A DNA stretch of 64,000 nt, taken from the NCBI GenBank assembly GCA_019637095.1, contig JAHBWG010000008.1, positions 62,001 to 126,000 on the forward strand. Direction: 5' to 3'. The notes beneath the pieces are model-generated. The model searched no databases and was not told the DNA's origin. It saw only the letters and a list, made by a program, of their open reading frames with translations. A program made the position numbers and the translations under genes. Origin of the DNA: Sandaracinaceae bacterium. Its GTDB lineage: Bacteria; Myxococcota_A; Polyangia; Polyangiales; Sandaracinaceae. How positions within the stretch are numbered: position 1 is the first letter of the stretch; each line of letters starts with the position of its first letter. Of this stretch, positions 24,901 to 34,348 are shown one piece after another.

Positions 24901-27900
24901 CTACTGCCCGAGGCGGCTCTGCGCCTGCCGGTTGTTCGGCTCGAGCTCGAGCGCGCGCTGCCACTCGGTGCGCGCGCCCGCCGCGTCCCCGGCGCCCTGC
25001 AGCGCGTCGCCGTACCAGAGCAGGTACTGCGCGCGGCGCGGCCGACGCGAGACGGCGCTGCGCATCAGCGTGACCGCCTCGGCGTGCTCGCCGCGCGCCA
25101 TCAAGAGCCGGGCGAGGCCGACCATCGCGTGGTGCTCGCGCGGGTCCGCTTCGAGCGCGCGGCGGTAGTAGACCTCGGCCTGCGGCGAGTTGCCCGCCGC
25201 CTGCGCGCTGCGGAGCAGCGCCGCGGCCTCGCCCGCGGCGGGCGGCTCGGCGGGCTCCGCAGAAGATGGAACGACGGGCGGTACGTCGACCGGCGGCGCG
25301 TCGGCCGGTGCAACGACCGGCGGTGCATCGACCGGCGGCGCGTCGACCGGTGCAACGACCGGTGGCGCGGCCACCGGTGGCGCGGCCACCGGCGCGTCGA
25401 CCGGCGGCGGGCCGACCGGCGGTGCGTCGACCGGCGGCGCGTCCACGGGCGGCGCGTCGACCGGTGGTGCGACGGTGTCGACGGGCGGCGGCGCCACGGG
25501 CGGCGCCGGCGGCGCCGGCGGCGGCGCCACGGACTCCTCCGGCGCGCCGAGCAGCACGAGCACACGATCGACGTGCGGCTGCCGCATGCCCGAGTAGCGG
25601 TACGCGATCAGCGCGATCACGCTGACGAGCACCGTCGCCGAGCCGACCACGAGGAGCTTGGCGAGCGCGCGCGCGACCGAGCCGCGCCGCGCCGCGGGTG
25701 CGTCGGTGGAGAGCTGCGATCCCGGGACCGACGTCGTGGCGGGCGGCGGCGGCGGCAGCGGCGCGAGCGCCGGCAGCGGCGGCCCGAGCTCGAGCGGCGG
25801 CGGCGGAAGCGAGCCGATCTCGATCGGCGGAGGCCCGGCCGCGTCCGCCGCGTGGGCCGCGCTGGGGGGACCGACCGCGAGCGACGCGAGGTCCCCGGAG
25901 TCGAGCGACTCGGAGCTGTCGAGCGAGGGCCGCGCCGCCGCGACCGTGTCCTCGCCCGAGTCGGTCAGGCGCGTGCGCGCGACCAGCTCCGCGCTCTCGG
26001 ACGCGGGCGGCACGACCGTGGCCGGCCCCGAGGGCGCGGTCGCCGGGGGGCTCTCGACGTCCGGCGGCGCGTCGAGGTCCATGTCGTCGTAGCGCATGAT
26101 CGCCGTCGCCTCGTCCGACGACTCGCCGGGCGGGTCGGAAGGCGGCGACGACGGAAGCGACGGCTCGGGCGGGCGGCGCGGCGGAGGCAGCGCGGGCTTC
26201 GGCTCGGCCGGGGTCGCGCTCGCCGCACGCGGCGGGAACGGGCGCAGCGCCCCCGACCCCATCGCCAGCGTCTGCTTGGTGGGCGGAGGACCGACCGCGG
26301 GCGTGCCCATCGACAGCGTCTTGCGGTGCAAGATCTCGCGGCTCGAGAGCGAGCGCTCCCCCTTGGCGACCGGGCCGCCGACGACGGGGCGAGGGAACGG
26401 CGGCGGCGGGACGACGAGCTTGGACGCCGCCGGCGGCTCGTCCGCGAGGAGTGACTCACCCGCGCGCGCGCGCGTCTCGAGGTTCTGCGTGATCGTGTGC
26501 GCGTCGGAGGTCGGCTCGTCCTCGGCGAACGAGACGAAGCCGCGCAGCGCGTCGCGCTCCGCCGTCGCGGAGGAGAGCGCCTCGTCGACCGGGCTCATCA
26601 CGTTCGCGACCGCCGGGTGCGCGCGCCGCTCGATGTGCACGCGGCCCGACGCGAGCGCGAGCAGCGACGCGAGCGCCTTGGTGCCCGCGAGCACCTTGCC
26701 GCCCTCGACGTGCGAGGTCGCGCCGACCACGAGCCCCTCGGCGAGATCGAGCTCGACGCGCGCCTTCGGGTTGCGGATCGTCGCGTGGAGCGTCGCGCCG
26801 CTCGAGACGAGCACCCGCACCATCCGCGCCGGGCCCGTCGCCTCGAGCCGCGTGTCGAAGGCCTCCTGCCGCGCCGCGCGCTCGAGCAGGTCTCGCTCGG
26901 CGTCCAGCATCCCGAGGATGCGGCTCGCGAGCTGGTGCATGTCCGGCATCGCGGTGGTGGAGGACCAGAGCTCCTCCCACGGCGCGACGAGCAGCGAGGC
27001 CCACCGCAGCCGCATGTGGCCGCGGATGCGCCGCACCACCTCGAAGCCGGCGCCCTGCAGCCCCGCGCGATCCATGATCGCGATCTGCGGATCGAGCCCG
27101 CTCGCGCGCTCGAGGCCCGAGCCCTTCGTGTCCGTGACGAACACGAGCGCGCCGCGCTCGCGGAGCTCGTGCGCGAGCGTGTCCGCGCGCGCCGGGTCGT
27201 CGTCGACGACGAGCGCGCGCAGCGTCGGCAGCGCGATGAGCTCGGTCGACTTCGTCCCGCCGAGGTCGAGCACGCCGACCGGACCGCCCGTGCTCGTGTG
27301 GAACTGGTACTGCATCGGCTCGGCCGCCGTGACGTGCGGGCGCAGCCGCGCGACGAACTCCTGCACCGCCTCGGCGACCGGGCGGCCCGCGCCGAGCACG
27401 ACGCGCGTCGCCGCGCCCTCCCGGCCACGCGCGTGGACGGACAGGATCCCGCTGCGCAGCTCCTTCTTCACGAGCTCCACCAGCTCTTCGAAGGTGGCCT
27501 CGCCGATCTCGCCGCTCGGCTGCTCGTCGGCGTGGGCCGAGAGCTCGCGCTCGAGGTCGGCGACGCGGCGCGCGACCGCGTCCGCGCTCGCGCCGCGCGG
27601 CACGACGGCGACCGCGCCGTGCCGGAACGCGTGCATGCGGCTCTCGAGGCGCTCGTCCTTCGCGAGAAGCACCACCGGGACCGACGCGGTGCCGGGCGCG
27701 TCGCCGAGCAGCGTGAGCGCGAGGAGGCCGCCGTCCGCCGCCGCGTCCCCCACGAGCAGCAAGACGTCCGGAGCCGTGGTGCGGATCGCGGGCTCGAGCT
27801 CGGCGAGCGTCGCCGCCTCGACGGACAAGCCGCGCCGGTCGAGCGCGACCTTGAGCGCCGCGTCCATCGGATCGCCGGAGCCGACCATCAAGAGGGTCGG

Positions 27901-27948
27901 ACGATCCCGGCCGCCACGCTCCGCGGCTCTATCCAGCGGCTTCACCAC
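24901..27948 (-). CDS. Receiver-like, membrane-spanning TPR protein with Pro-Val-Asp-Ala linker
   Basis: 1015 residues, likely from the GTG-GTG pair at 27948/27945 (GGAGAG upstream); the open frame continues further but overlaps the next gene. Order: receiver-like alpha/beta domain (TLLMVGSGDPMDAALKVALD, DVLLLVGDAAADGGLLALTL, ending VPVVLLAKDERLESRMHAF); a PATAN/DUF4388-like part (EATFEELVELVKKELRSGIL); a second receiver-like domain (LRALVVDDDPARADTLAHEL, PQIAIMDRAGLQGAGFEVVR) whose phosphoacceptor position is IMD; another sensor-like domain; a 400-residue Pro/Ser-rich linker; one membrane helix (KLLVVGSATVLVSVIALIAY) near 800; a Val-Asp-Ala-Pro repeat; and C-terminal TPRs. Such PATAN-receiver proteins act in motility, polarity and signalling. 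The internal receiver domains probably do not work as a standard phosphorelay. Confidence 0.75.
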   Translation of the reverse strand: MVKPLDRAAERGGRDRPTLLMVGSGDPMDAALKVALDRRGLSVEAATLAELEPAIRTTAPDVLLLVGDAAADGGLLALTLLGDAPGTASVPVVLLAKDERLESRMHAFRHGAVAVVPRGASADAVARRVADLERELSAHADEQPSGEIGEATFEELVELVKKELRSGILSVHARGREGAATRVVLGAGRPVAEAVQEFVARLRPHVTAAEPMQYQFHTSTGGPVGVLDLGGTKSTELIALPTLRALVVDDDPARADTLAHELRERGALVFVTDTKGSGLERASGLDPQIAIMDRAGLQGAGFEVVRRIRGHMRLRWASLLVAPWEELWSSTTAMPDMHQLASRILGMLDAERDLLERAARQEAFDTRLEATGPARMVRVLVSSGATLHATIRNPKARVELDLAEGLVVGATSHVEGGKVLAGTKALASLLALASGRVHIERRAHPAVANVMSPVDEALSSATAERDALRGFVSFAEDEPTSDAHTITQNLETRARAGESLLADEPPAASKLVVPPPPFPRPVVGGPVAKGERSLSSREILHRKTLSMGTPAVGPPPTKQTLAMGSGALRPFPPRAASATPAEPKPALPPPRRPPEPSLPSSPPSDPPGESSDEATAIMRYDDMDLDAPPDVESPPATAPSGPATVVPPASESAELVARTRLTDSGEDTVAAARPSLDSSESLDSGDLASLAVGPPSAAHAADAAGPPPIEIGSLPPPPLELGPPLPALAPLPPPPPATTSVPGSQLSTDAPAARRGSVARALAKLLVVGSATVLVSVIALIAYRYSGMRQPHVDRVLVLLGAPEESVAPPPAPPAPPVAPPPVDTVAPPVDAPPVDAPPVDAPPVGPPPVDAPVAAPPVAAPPVVAPVDAPPVDAPPVVAPADAPPVDVPPVVPSSAEPAEPPAAGEAAALLRSAQAAGNSPQAEVYYRRALEADPREHHAMVGLARLLMARGEHAEAVTLMRSAVSRRPRRAQYLLWYGDALQGAGDAAGARTEWQRALELEPNNRQAQSRLGQ
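25268..25500 (-). repeat. Imperfect in-frame repeat encoding Pro-Pro-Val-Asp-Ala units
   Basis: About twelve degenerate 12- to 15-bp units encode APPVDAPPVDAPPVGPPPVDA-like sequence between the membrane helix and the TPR domain of the 1015-residue protein. The plus strand shows repeated GCGTCGACCGGCGGC/T cores. It forms an extended periplasmic linker; copy number is likely variable. Confidence 0.85.
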
Positions 27949-28003
27949 GAGCCCCGAGTCTCTCCGAAACGGGCGGGCGGGCGCAAAGGTTCCGAGCGGC
28001 GCG

Positions 28004-28555
28004 TCAGGAGCAGCCGCCGCCGGCGAGGCGAGCGCGCTCGGCGTCCGCGAACGCGGCGCCCTCGCGGCGGAACGCGTCGGTCGCGCCGCCGCCCTCGACG
28101 CGAGCGACCGCGTCGAGCACCACGCGCCCGCCCGCGCGGACGAACACGAGCTCGCCCGTCGCGTCGTACTCGCCGAGCGCGGGGAAGGTGCAGCGCAGCG
28201 CGTCGCACTCGAGCGCGGCGCGGTGCTCGGGCTCGTCGAAGCGCAGCGCGAGGTCGCGCCCGAGGCGCGCGAGGGCCTCGTCGAGCGACGCGCCGCACGC
28301 GCGCTCGGCGGTGCGGATCCGCCCGTCTGCGTCGGCGCGCGGGTCGGCGTCGCTCGCGTCGGTCGTGAACAGGACGAACACCACGCCGCGCGCCGCGTCG
28401 ATCGCGTCGCGCGCGCCGCGCGCGAGCCCCTCGAGCGTGGCCACGCTCGGTGAGGCGGCCGTCGGCGCCGGCTCGGCGGGCTCGGCGCGCCCCCCACCGC
28501 ACGCGGCGAGCGAGAGGGCGAAGAGGGCGAGGGGGAACGAGCGCACGGACGGCAT
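28004..28555 (-). CDS. Lipoprotein of unknown function
   Basis: 183 residues. MPSVRSFPLALFALSLAAC gives a lipobox Cys at 19. A short Ala/Pro linker is followed by one domain with helices and strands (ARGVVFVLFTTDASD, GRIRTAERACGASLDEALARL, ALRCTFPALGEYDATGELVFV). The Cys pairs (about 87 and 115-120, and the final Cys at GGGCS) could form disulfides. Its ATG lies one base inside a long palindrome, so there is no room for a ribosome site other than the palindrome itself. No family recognised. Confidence 0.68.
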   Translation of the reverse strand: MPSVRSFPLALFALSLAACGGGRAEPAEPAPTAASPSVATLEGLARGARDAIDAARGVVFVLFTTDASDADPRADADGRIRTAERACGASLDEALARLGRDLALRFDEPEHRAALECDALRCTFPALGEYDATGELVFVRAGGRVVLDAVARVEGGGATDAFRREGAAFADAERARLAGGGCS

Positions 28556-28622
28556 CTAGTCACCCGGTACCGAAGTGAGGGCCAAGTATCGACGAGCCAG
28601 AATCTCGGTGACGGGTGACTAG
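28556..28622. repeat. Imperfect 18-bp inverted repeat in a divergent intergenic region
   Basis: CTAGTCACCCGGTACCGA (28556-28573) pairs with TCGGTGACGGGTGACTAG (28605-28622), 16 of 18 positions matching, with a 31-base loop. It fills most of the 105-bp gap between the divergent lipoprotein and SDR starts and abuts the lipoprotein ATG. Position favours a regulatory role for both promoters; a terminator is unlikely between divergent genes. Confidence 0.6.
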
Positions 28623-28660
28623 CACGGCGGAGACGGGCTCGACCTGCTAAACCCCCGCTC

Positions 28661-29497
28661 ATGTCGCAGCGATTCCCCGAGCGCCCGCGGGCGTTCGTCA
28701 CCGGCGCGGCGGGCGGCTTCGGCCGCGCCGTCGCGCTCGACCTCGCCGCGCGCCGCGGCCGGCTCGTCCTGAGCGACGTCGACGAGCCCGGGCTCGCCGA
28801 GACGGCGGCGCGCGCCACCCGCCTCGGCGCCGACGTGCGCACGATCCGCTGCGACGTGCGCGACGCCGCGCAGGTCGAGGCGCAGGCGGCCCTCTGCGAC
28901 GACGCGTTCGGAGGCGTCGACGTCGGCGTCAACAACGCCGGCGTCGCGGTCGCCGGCCCGATCGGCGAGGTGCCGCTCGAGGACTGGAAGTGGCAGATCG
29001 ACATCAACCTCTGGGGCGTGATCTACGGCTGCCACGCGCTCGCGCCGCGCATGAAGGCGCAGGGCAGCGGCTTCATCCTCAACGTCGCGTCCGCCGCGGG
29101 GATCGTGTCCTTGCCCTCGATGGGGCCGTACAACGTCACCAAGGCGGGGGTGATCTCGCTGACCGAGACGCTCGCCGGAGAGCTCGCGGGGACGGGCGTG
29201 TCGGCGAGCGCGCTCTGCCCGACGTTCTTCCGCACGAACATCCACGAGGCGGCGCGCACGTCGCAGCCCGCGCTCCGAGGGCAGGTCGAGAAGCTCGTCA
29301 CGCGCTCGAAGTGGAGCGCGGAACAGGTCGCGAAGATCGCGCTCGACGAGCTCGAGCGAGGGACGCTCTACATCGTCCCGCAGCGCGACGCGCGCGGGCT
29401 CTGGCGCGCGAAGCGCGTGCTCGGCGCGCGCTTCTACACGCTGCTGGGCAGGGCGACCCGCGACCCGCGGTTCTTGCGCTACCTCGGCGGCGCGTAG
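28661..29497 (+). CDS. Short-chain dehydrogenase/reductase
   Basis: 278 residues. Classical SDR: NAD(P)-binding TGAAGGFG (residues 14-21), SDVDE at the end of the second strand, NNAGVAV (NNAG), catalytic SerYxxxK set with Ser in NVASAAG and YNVTK. The Asp after the second strand suggests NAD rather than NADP. The substrate is unknown: fatty-acyl, steroid and sugar oxidoreductases share these motifs. It stands alone between the palindrome and a convergent kinase gene. Confidence 0.92.
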   Translation: MSQRFPERPRAFVTGAAGGFGRAVALDLAARRGRLVLSDVDEPGLAETAARATRLGADVRTIRCDVRDAAQVEAQAALCDDAFGGVDVGVNNAGVAVAGPIGEVPLEDWKWQIDINLWGVIYGCHALAPRMKAQGSGFILNVASAAGIVSLPSMGPYNVTKAGVISLTETLAGELAGTGVSASALCPTFFRTNIHEAARTSQPALRGQVEKLVTRSKWSAEQVAKIALDELERGTLYIVPQRDARGLWRAKRVLGARFYTLLGRATRDPRFLRYLGGA

Positions 29498-29501
29498 GCG
29501 A

Positions 29502-32500
29502 TCAGCGGTAGGCCGGGTCCTCGGCGCAGAGCCGCGGGTCGGCGCCGAGCGCCTCCATCGCCTGCACGGCGGCGGTGCGCAGCGCGGCGCCCTCGTCGCC
29601 GCCGAGGCGCAGGCCCCGCTGGTAGCGAGCCGTCGCGGCGGCGATCGGCCGGTCGTGCGCGCGCGCCTCGCGCTCGGCGCGCGCGAGCCACCCGAGCGCG
29701 TGGCCCGGTCGGCCCTCGCGGTCTTCGAGGTACGCCATCGCGCGCTCGGCGTCGCCCGCCCCGCAAGGGGGCTTGCCTCGTGTACGTTCGACCATGCGGC
29801 GGACGAGGTCGGGATCGGCGCGGCGGTCGCCGGCGCGCAGCGCGGTGGCGTGGGCGAGCGCGACGAGGCCCCCGTAGAGGTTGCCCGTGTACCCATCGAG
29901 CACGCCGTGCCGCACCGCGAGCGCGAGCTCGCCGCCGCGCAGCGCCTCGCGGGCGAGGGAGCTGCCGTCGTGGATCTCGAGGTGCAAGCGCAGCATCCAG
30001 GTGACCGCGCGCTGGTTCGTCGGTCGCTCGCGCGGGAGCGAGGCGATCGCCTGCGCGTAGCCTTCGCGCGAGGCGTCGCGATCGCCCTGCCACAGCCGGA
30101 CGAGGGCGCGGCCCGCGTGCACGTACGCGAGGACGGCGACGTCGTGGCCGTCCCGCACGCGCGCGTCGACCGCGCGCAGCCACTCGACGACCGCGCGCGG
30201 GCGCTGGCGGACCATCTCGACGAAGCCGGTCTGAACGGCGAGGTAGGAGTGCTCGAACGCGTCGAAGGCCCCGCTCGCCTCGGCGCGCGCGAGCGTGCGC
30301 TCGAACCGCGTGGCCGCGGCGGCCCAGTCGCCGCGCCGGAAGCACGCCATCCCGTCGAGGACCTCGCGCACGACGTCCACGCGCGCCGACGCGACACCGC
30401 GCGCTGCGGCGAGCCGCTCGCCCCGCGCGCGGTAGTGCCGCGCCCGCCACGGCGGCTCCAGCGCGCCGCTCCGCACCTCGGAGAAGAACGCGAACATGAG
30501 ATCGCACCACGCGACGCGCTCGGCCGCGCCCGCGGCGGCGAACCCGCGGCGCGCGCGCCGCAGCACGCGGACGCCCGCGAGCGGATCGACGAAGCCCACG
30601 AGGGTCGCCACGCGCGCGTCGCACTCGGCCTTCTCGAGCTGCGCCGGGGCGCCCGGCGTCGCGCGCACCGGACCCGTCCCGGCGCCGACCAAGAACCCGA
30701 CCGCGGCGGCGTAGCTCGGCAGATCGCGCGCGCCGATCGGCGGATCGCCCACGGCGGCGAGCGCGCGATCGAGCTTGTCCATCCCCTCGTCGATCCGGTT
30801 GCCCGCCATGAGCGCGTGCGCGGCGTGCAAAGCGGCGTACGCCGCCGCGGTGCCGTGGGCGCCTCGGGCGAGCTCGTCCCAGCGCTCCGCGGCCTCGCCG
30901 TAGCGGCCCGCCTGCGCGAGCGCGCGCGCCTCGCTGCGCGCCAGCTCGTCGCGCTCACCGCCACCGTAGGCGCGGGCGGCGCCGTAGAGGTCGGCGGCGA
31001 GCGAGAACGCGAGCTTGTCCTCCGCCTCGCGCGCGGCGCGCAGCGCGGCGCGCCCCGCCTCGTCGAGCCGGCCGGCGCCGACGAGGTGGCCCACCAACCG
31101 CTCGGGCGGCGCGTCGAGCGCGCCCGCGGCGATCGCGTCGGCGAGCCGGTGGTGAGCGCGCGCGCGCACCTCCGCGGGGAGCGCCTCCTCGAGCGGCGCG
31201 CGCAGCGCGTCGTGGTACACGTCGAGCGCGGCGGCGCGCCCGAAGGGACCGGAGCGACGCAAGATCCCTTGCGCCGTCAGCTCGCGCGCCGCGTCGTCGA
31301 GCTCGCCCACGCGCCGGCCGGTGAGCGCCGCGAGCTCGCCGAGGCGGCTCCAACCGTCGGCCAAGAGGACGAGCGCGAGCAGCTCGGGCTCGCGCGCCAC
31401 CGCGGCGCCGACGAGCGGCGAGAGCGCCCCGCTGTCGTCGCGCCCGAGCGCGCGGCCCCCGAGCGCGGCGAGGAACGGCCGGCCGCCCGAGAGCGCGACG
31501 ACGCGCGCGACCGCCGCGGCGTCCGGTGTCGCGCCCGCCTCGCGCGCGGCCTCCTCGACGATCGCGGCGAGCGCGTCGGGCGCGAGCGGTCCGACGTCAC
31601 AGGTCTCGACGTCGCTGCGCCGCGCGACGAGCTCGCTCGCTTCGCCCGGCTCGACGTCGGTGCGCAGGGTCGCTACCCACGCCGTCCCGGGGGCGCGCGC
31701 GTCGAGCAGGTGCGCGAGGAGCGCGAGCGAGTCGCCGTCCGCCCACTGCAGATCGTCGATCGACACGACGAGCGGGCCATCGCAGGCCACGTACGCGAAC
31801 AGCCGCTCGACGGCTTCGAACGCGGCGCGGCGAGTCGTCGCGGGCCCACCCGCGCCGAGGTCGCCGAGCACCGGGAACATCGCGGCCGCCGCGGCCGCGG
31901 CGCGGCCGATGTCGGCCGGCAGCCCGGGGCGCCGCCCGAGCGCCATCCGCAGCTGATCGACCGCGCCGTCGATCGCGTTGAAGGGCACGCGATCGTTGGG
32001 CCGCCCGCGCCCGCGCAGCACGAGCGCGCCGCGCGCGCGCACCGCGCCGGCGACGACGTGCGCGGCGAGCGCGGACTTGCCGCTGCCGCTCGCGCCGCGC
32101 AGCACGAGCAGCCGCGCCGCGCCTTCGCCATCGAGCGCGGCGTCGAGGGAACGCGCGAGCGCGCCCAGCACCGCCTCGCGCCCGCGCAGATCCACGAGCG
32201 CGGGGCGCGGGACCGCGAGGACCGGCGCGCGCGCGCCGATCGCGGCGCCGAGGCGCGCGCCCACCTCGCGCAGGTCCGGCCGCGCCTCGGGCGCCTTCGC
32301 GAGCAGCGCCTCGCACAGGTCCGCGAGCGCCGCCGGCGCCTCGGGCGCGACCGCATCGAGCCGCGGCGGCGTGTGCTCGAGGTGCGCGAGCATCACCCGC
32401 GGGAGGATCCCCTCGAACACCGCGCGCCCGCTCACGAGCCGGAAGATCGTCGCGCCGAGCGAGTAGAGATCGCTCTCGGGCATGGGCTCCTCGCCGCGGA

Positions 32501-33137
32501 GCAGCTCGGGCGCGATGAAGCCGATCGTGCCGCTCACGTGGCGCGCGTCCTCGGCCGGCTCGTCCCGCGTCGCGAGGATCCCGAAGTCGAGCAGCTTCAC
32601 CGTGCCGCGCGCGTCGACCATCACGTTCGGGGGCTTGAGATCGCGGTGGACGATCCCGTGCGCGTGCAGGAACGAGAGCGCCTCGAGCACCTGCGGCAGC
32701 GCGTGCGCGAGCCGCTCGATCAGGGCCCGCGGCGTATGCGCGGGCGGCGGCGGCGTGTCGACGCGCCCGACCCGTGAGTCGCGTGGCCGCAGGGTCGGCG
32801 CGACGCCGGTGGTGAGGAGGTCCGTCCCATGTCGCGCGCCGGCAGGCGAGCCACGGCAGTACGCCTCGAGGTCCACCCCCTCGACGAGCTCCATGGTGAA
32901 GTAGGGGCCCTGGGCGTCCTCGCCGAGCTCGTGCAGCCGCACGAGGTTCGGGTGCAGGAGCCGCTCGATCGCGCGGAACTCGCGCTTGAAGCGGAGGCGC
33001 TCGGCGGGGTCCGGGACGTGGATGCGCTTCTGCGCGACGATCTCCTGGCGCGCGGCGTCGCGCACGCGGCGCACCGCGCCCATCCCGCCTTCCCCGAGCG
33101 GGCCGAGGTCTTCGTAGCGGTGCGCGCGCTCGGACAC
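29502..33137 (-). CDS. Serine/threonine kinase fused to an AAA-type ATPase (PknK-like)
   Basis: 1211 residues. Kinase domain at 1-290: GPLGEGGMGAVRRV, Lys in EIVAQKRIHV, IVHRDLKPPNVMV, LLDFGILATRDE and GTIGFIAPELLRG, all intact. Then a STAND/AAA domain: Walker A RGASGSGKSALAAHVVAG near 345, Walker B PLVVSIDDLQWADGDSLALL near 450, sensor-like RTDVEPGE. The C-terminal 600 residues are helical, TPR-like. This architecture is that of PknK/MalT-like regulators and of the myxobacterial kinases that respond to ligands through the STAND module. Cytosolic; no membrane helix. It ends four bases before the convergent SDR stop. Confidence 0.92.
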   Translation of the reverse strand: MSERAHRYEDLGPLGEGGMGAVRRVRDAARQEIVAQKRIHVPDPAERLRFKREFRAIERLLHPNLVRLHELGEDAQGPYFTMELVEGVDLEAYCRGSPAGARHGTDLLTTGVAPTLRPRDSRVGRVDTPPPPAHTPRALIERLAHALPQVLEALSFLHAHGIVHRDLKPPNVMVDARGTVKLLDFGILATRDEPAEDARHVSGTIGFIAPELLRGEEPMPESDLYSLGATIFRLVSGRAVFEGILPRVMLAHLEHTPPRLDAVAPEAPAALADLCEALLAKAPEARPDLREVGARLGAAIGARAPVLAVPRPALVDLRGREAVLGALARSLDAALDGEGAARLLVLRGASGSGKSALAAHVVAGAVRARGALVLRGRGRPNDRVPFNAIDGAVDQLRMALGRRPGLPADIGRAAAAAAAMFPVLGDLGAGGPATTRRAAFEAVERLFAYVACDGPLVVSIDDLQWADGDSLALLAHLLDARAPGTAWVATLRTDVEPGEASELVARRSDVETCDVGPLAPDALAAIVEEAAREAGATPDAAAVARVVALSGGRPFLAALGGRALGRDDSGALSPLVGAAVAREPELLALVLLADGWSRLGELAALTGRRVGELDDAARELTAQGILRRSGPFGRAAALDVYHDALRAPLEEALPAEVRARAHHRLADAIAAGALDAPPERLVGHLVGAGRLDEAGRAALRAAREAEDKLAFSLAADLYGAARAYGGGERDELARSEARALAQAGRYGEAAERWDELARGAHGTAAAYAALHAAHALMAGNRIDEGMDKLDRALAAVGDPPIGARDLPSYAAAVGFLVGAGTGPVRATPGAPAQLEKAECDARVATLVGFVDPLAGVRVLRRARRGFAAAGAAERVAWCDLMFAFFSEVRSGALEPPWRARHYRARGERLAAARGVASARVDVVREVLDGMACFRRGDWAAAATRFERTLARAEASGAFDAFEHSYLAVQTGFVEMVRQRPRAVVEWLRAVDARVRDGHDVAVLAYVHAGRALVRLWQGDRDASREGYAQAIASLPRERPTNQRAVTWMLRLHLEIHDGSSLAREALRGGELALAVRHGVLDGYTGNLYGGLVALAHATALRAGDRRADPDLVRRMVERTRGKPPCGAGDAERAMAYLEDREGRPGHALGWLARAEREARAHDRPIAAATARYQRGLRLGGDEGAALRTAAVQAMEALGADPRLCAEDPAYR

Positions 33138-33177
33138 CCAGGCGCGATGCTACCGCGACGGCGGGCGCGCGGGCGCG

Positions 33178-34191
33178 CTACCTCGGCGGCGCGTAGGCGA
33201 GCGGCGACGCGCCGCGCGCGCGCAGGCTGCGGCGGTACGCGACCGGGGTCATGTTCGTCCAGCGCCGGAAGGCGCGCTGGAACGAGCGCGCGTCGACGAA
33301 CCCGAGCGTGCGCGCGACGGACTCCACGTCGTCGTGCGCGAGCAGCTCGAGCGCGCGCGCGCGGCGCACGTGATCGAGCCGCTCGCGGAAGGACGTGCCC
33401 TCGTCGTCGAGGCGGCGCCGGAGCGTGCGCTCGCTGAGCCCGAGGAGCTTGGCCGCGCCGCGCATGCCGAGGCCCGCCTCGAGGTGCGCGCCGATGAGCT
33501 CGTCGATCTGCGAGGAGATCGCCATCGAGAGGCGCTCGAGCGCGCGGCCGAGGTACCCGTCGAAGAACGAGGCGACGCGCGGGTCGGCGCCGGTCGGGAC
33601 GCGCGCGAGGTCGCGGGTGGCGATCCGCACGCGAGGCAGGTCGGCGCCGCTCGTGGCGTGCACGCCGAACACCGCGGTGGAGCTGCCGTTGAGCGAGCCG
33701 GGCCCGCTGCCGGGGAGCGCGATGGCCTCGGGCGTGACGGCCGCGAGCCGCAGCGCGCCGACGAGCGCGCCGGCGAGGAACGTGGCGTAGAGGTCGTGGC
33801 CGCGACGGCGTTCGCGCCAGTCGTCGACGAGCACGAGCTCGACGCCGTCCGGTAGCGCGCGGCGCTCGAGGCGAGTCGAGCTCCACAGCCGCCAGTAGGT
33901 CACCGCGCGCTCGAGCTGAGCCTCCACGCTCGCGCTCGCGTGCAGCGCGAGCAAGAGCGCGGTGGCGGGGCGCTCGCCCGCCTCGACGCCGGCGCGGGCG
34001 GCGAGCGCCGCCCCGGCGCCGGCGCGCTCGAGCGCTTCGAAGAGCGCGACGAGCTCGCTCGTCGGGAGCCGATCGACGTCGTCGGGCGGCGCGGCGGCGT
34101 GGACGCCGCGTGGCCAGCCGGCGAGCGTGCGGGTGAGGTCGGGGGTGCTGCGGTGGAGGTACCACGCGATGGCGAGTGCGTCGGACGACAT
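33178..34191 (-). CDS. AraC-family transcriptional regulator
   Basis: 337 residues from ATG at 34191 (CAAGGGGCGG just upstream); a longer frame to 34281 is rejected because its first 30 residues look non-coding. Residues 1-220 match the Arabinose_bd-type ligand domain of OruR/GbsR-like AraC regulators (SVEAQLERAVTYWRLWSS, VELVLVDDWRERRRG). Residues about 235-330 carry two helix-turn-helix motifs: MRGAAKLLGLSERTLRRRL and VESVARTLGFVDARSFQRAF, ending NMTPVAYRRSLR. It should control nearby or distant metabolic genes with an organic ligand; 41 bases separate it from the kinase start on the same strand. Confidence 0.9.
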   Translation of the reverse strand: MSSDALAIAWYLHRSTPDLTRTLAGWPRGVHAAAPPDDVDRLPTSELVALFEALERAGAGAALAARAGVEAGERPATALLLALHASASVEAQLERAVTYWRLWSSTRLERRALPDGVELVLVDDWRERRRGHDLYATFLAGALVGALRLAAVTPEAIALPGSGPGSLNGSSTAVFGVHATSGADLPRVRIATRDLARVPTGADPRVASFFDGYLGRALERLSMAISSQIDELIGAHLEAGLGMRGAAKLLGLSERTLRRRLDDEGTSFRERLDHVRRARALELLAHDDVESVARTLGFVDARSFQRAFRRWTNMTPVAYRRSLRARGASPLAYAPPR

Positions 34192-34348
34192 GGCCGCCCC
34201 TTGGCGCAACCCGCGTGCCACGCCTCGGTGGCCGACGGGGACCTCGGAACACCGGGCCGACCCGTACGGCGCGCCGTACACCGAGCGCGCACGGCGAGCC
34301 TCGAGAGCGACACCCGCGCACGGCGGGTGTCGCCCAGGAAGTTCGCGT

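Noticed and set aside
25268-25500. Repeat array considered as CRISPR or regulatory iterons
   Set aside because: Degenerate 12-15 bp units without spacers, in frame with a Pro-rich protein linker.
29655-32777. A 1040-codon plus-strand frame opposite the PknK-like kinase
   Set aside because: Antisense shadow: no domain, extreme Arg/Ala/Glu content, and the minus strand encodes all kinase and ATPase motifs.
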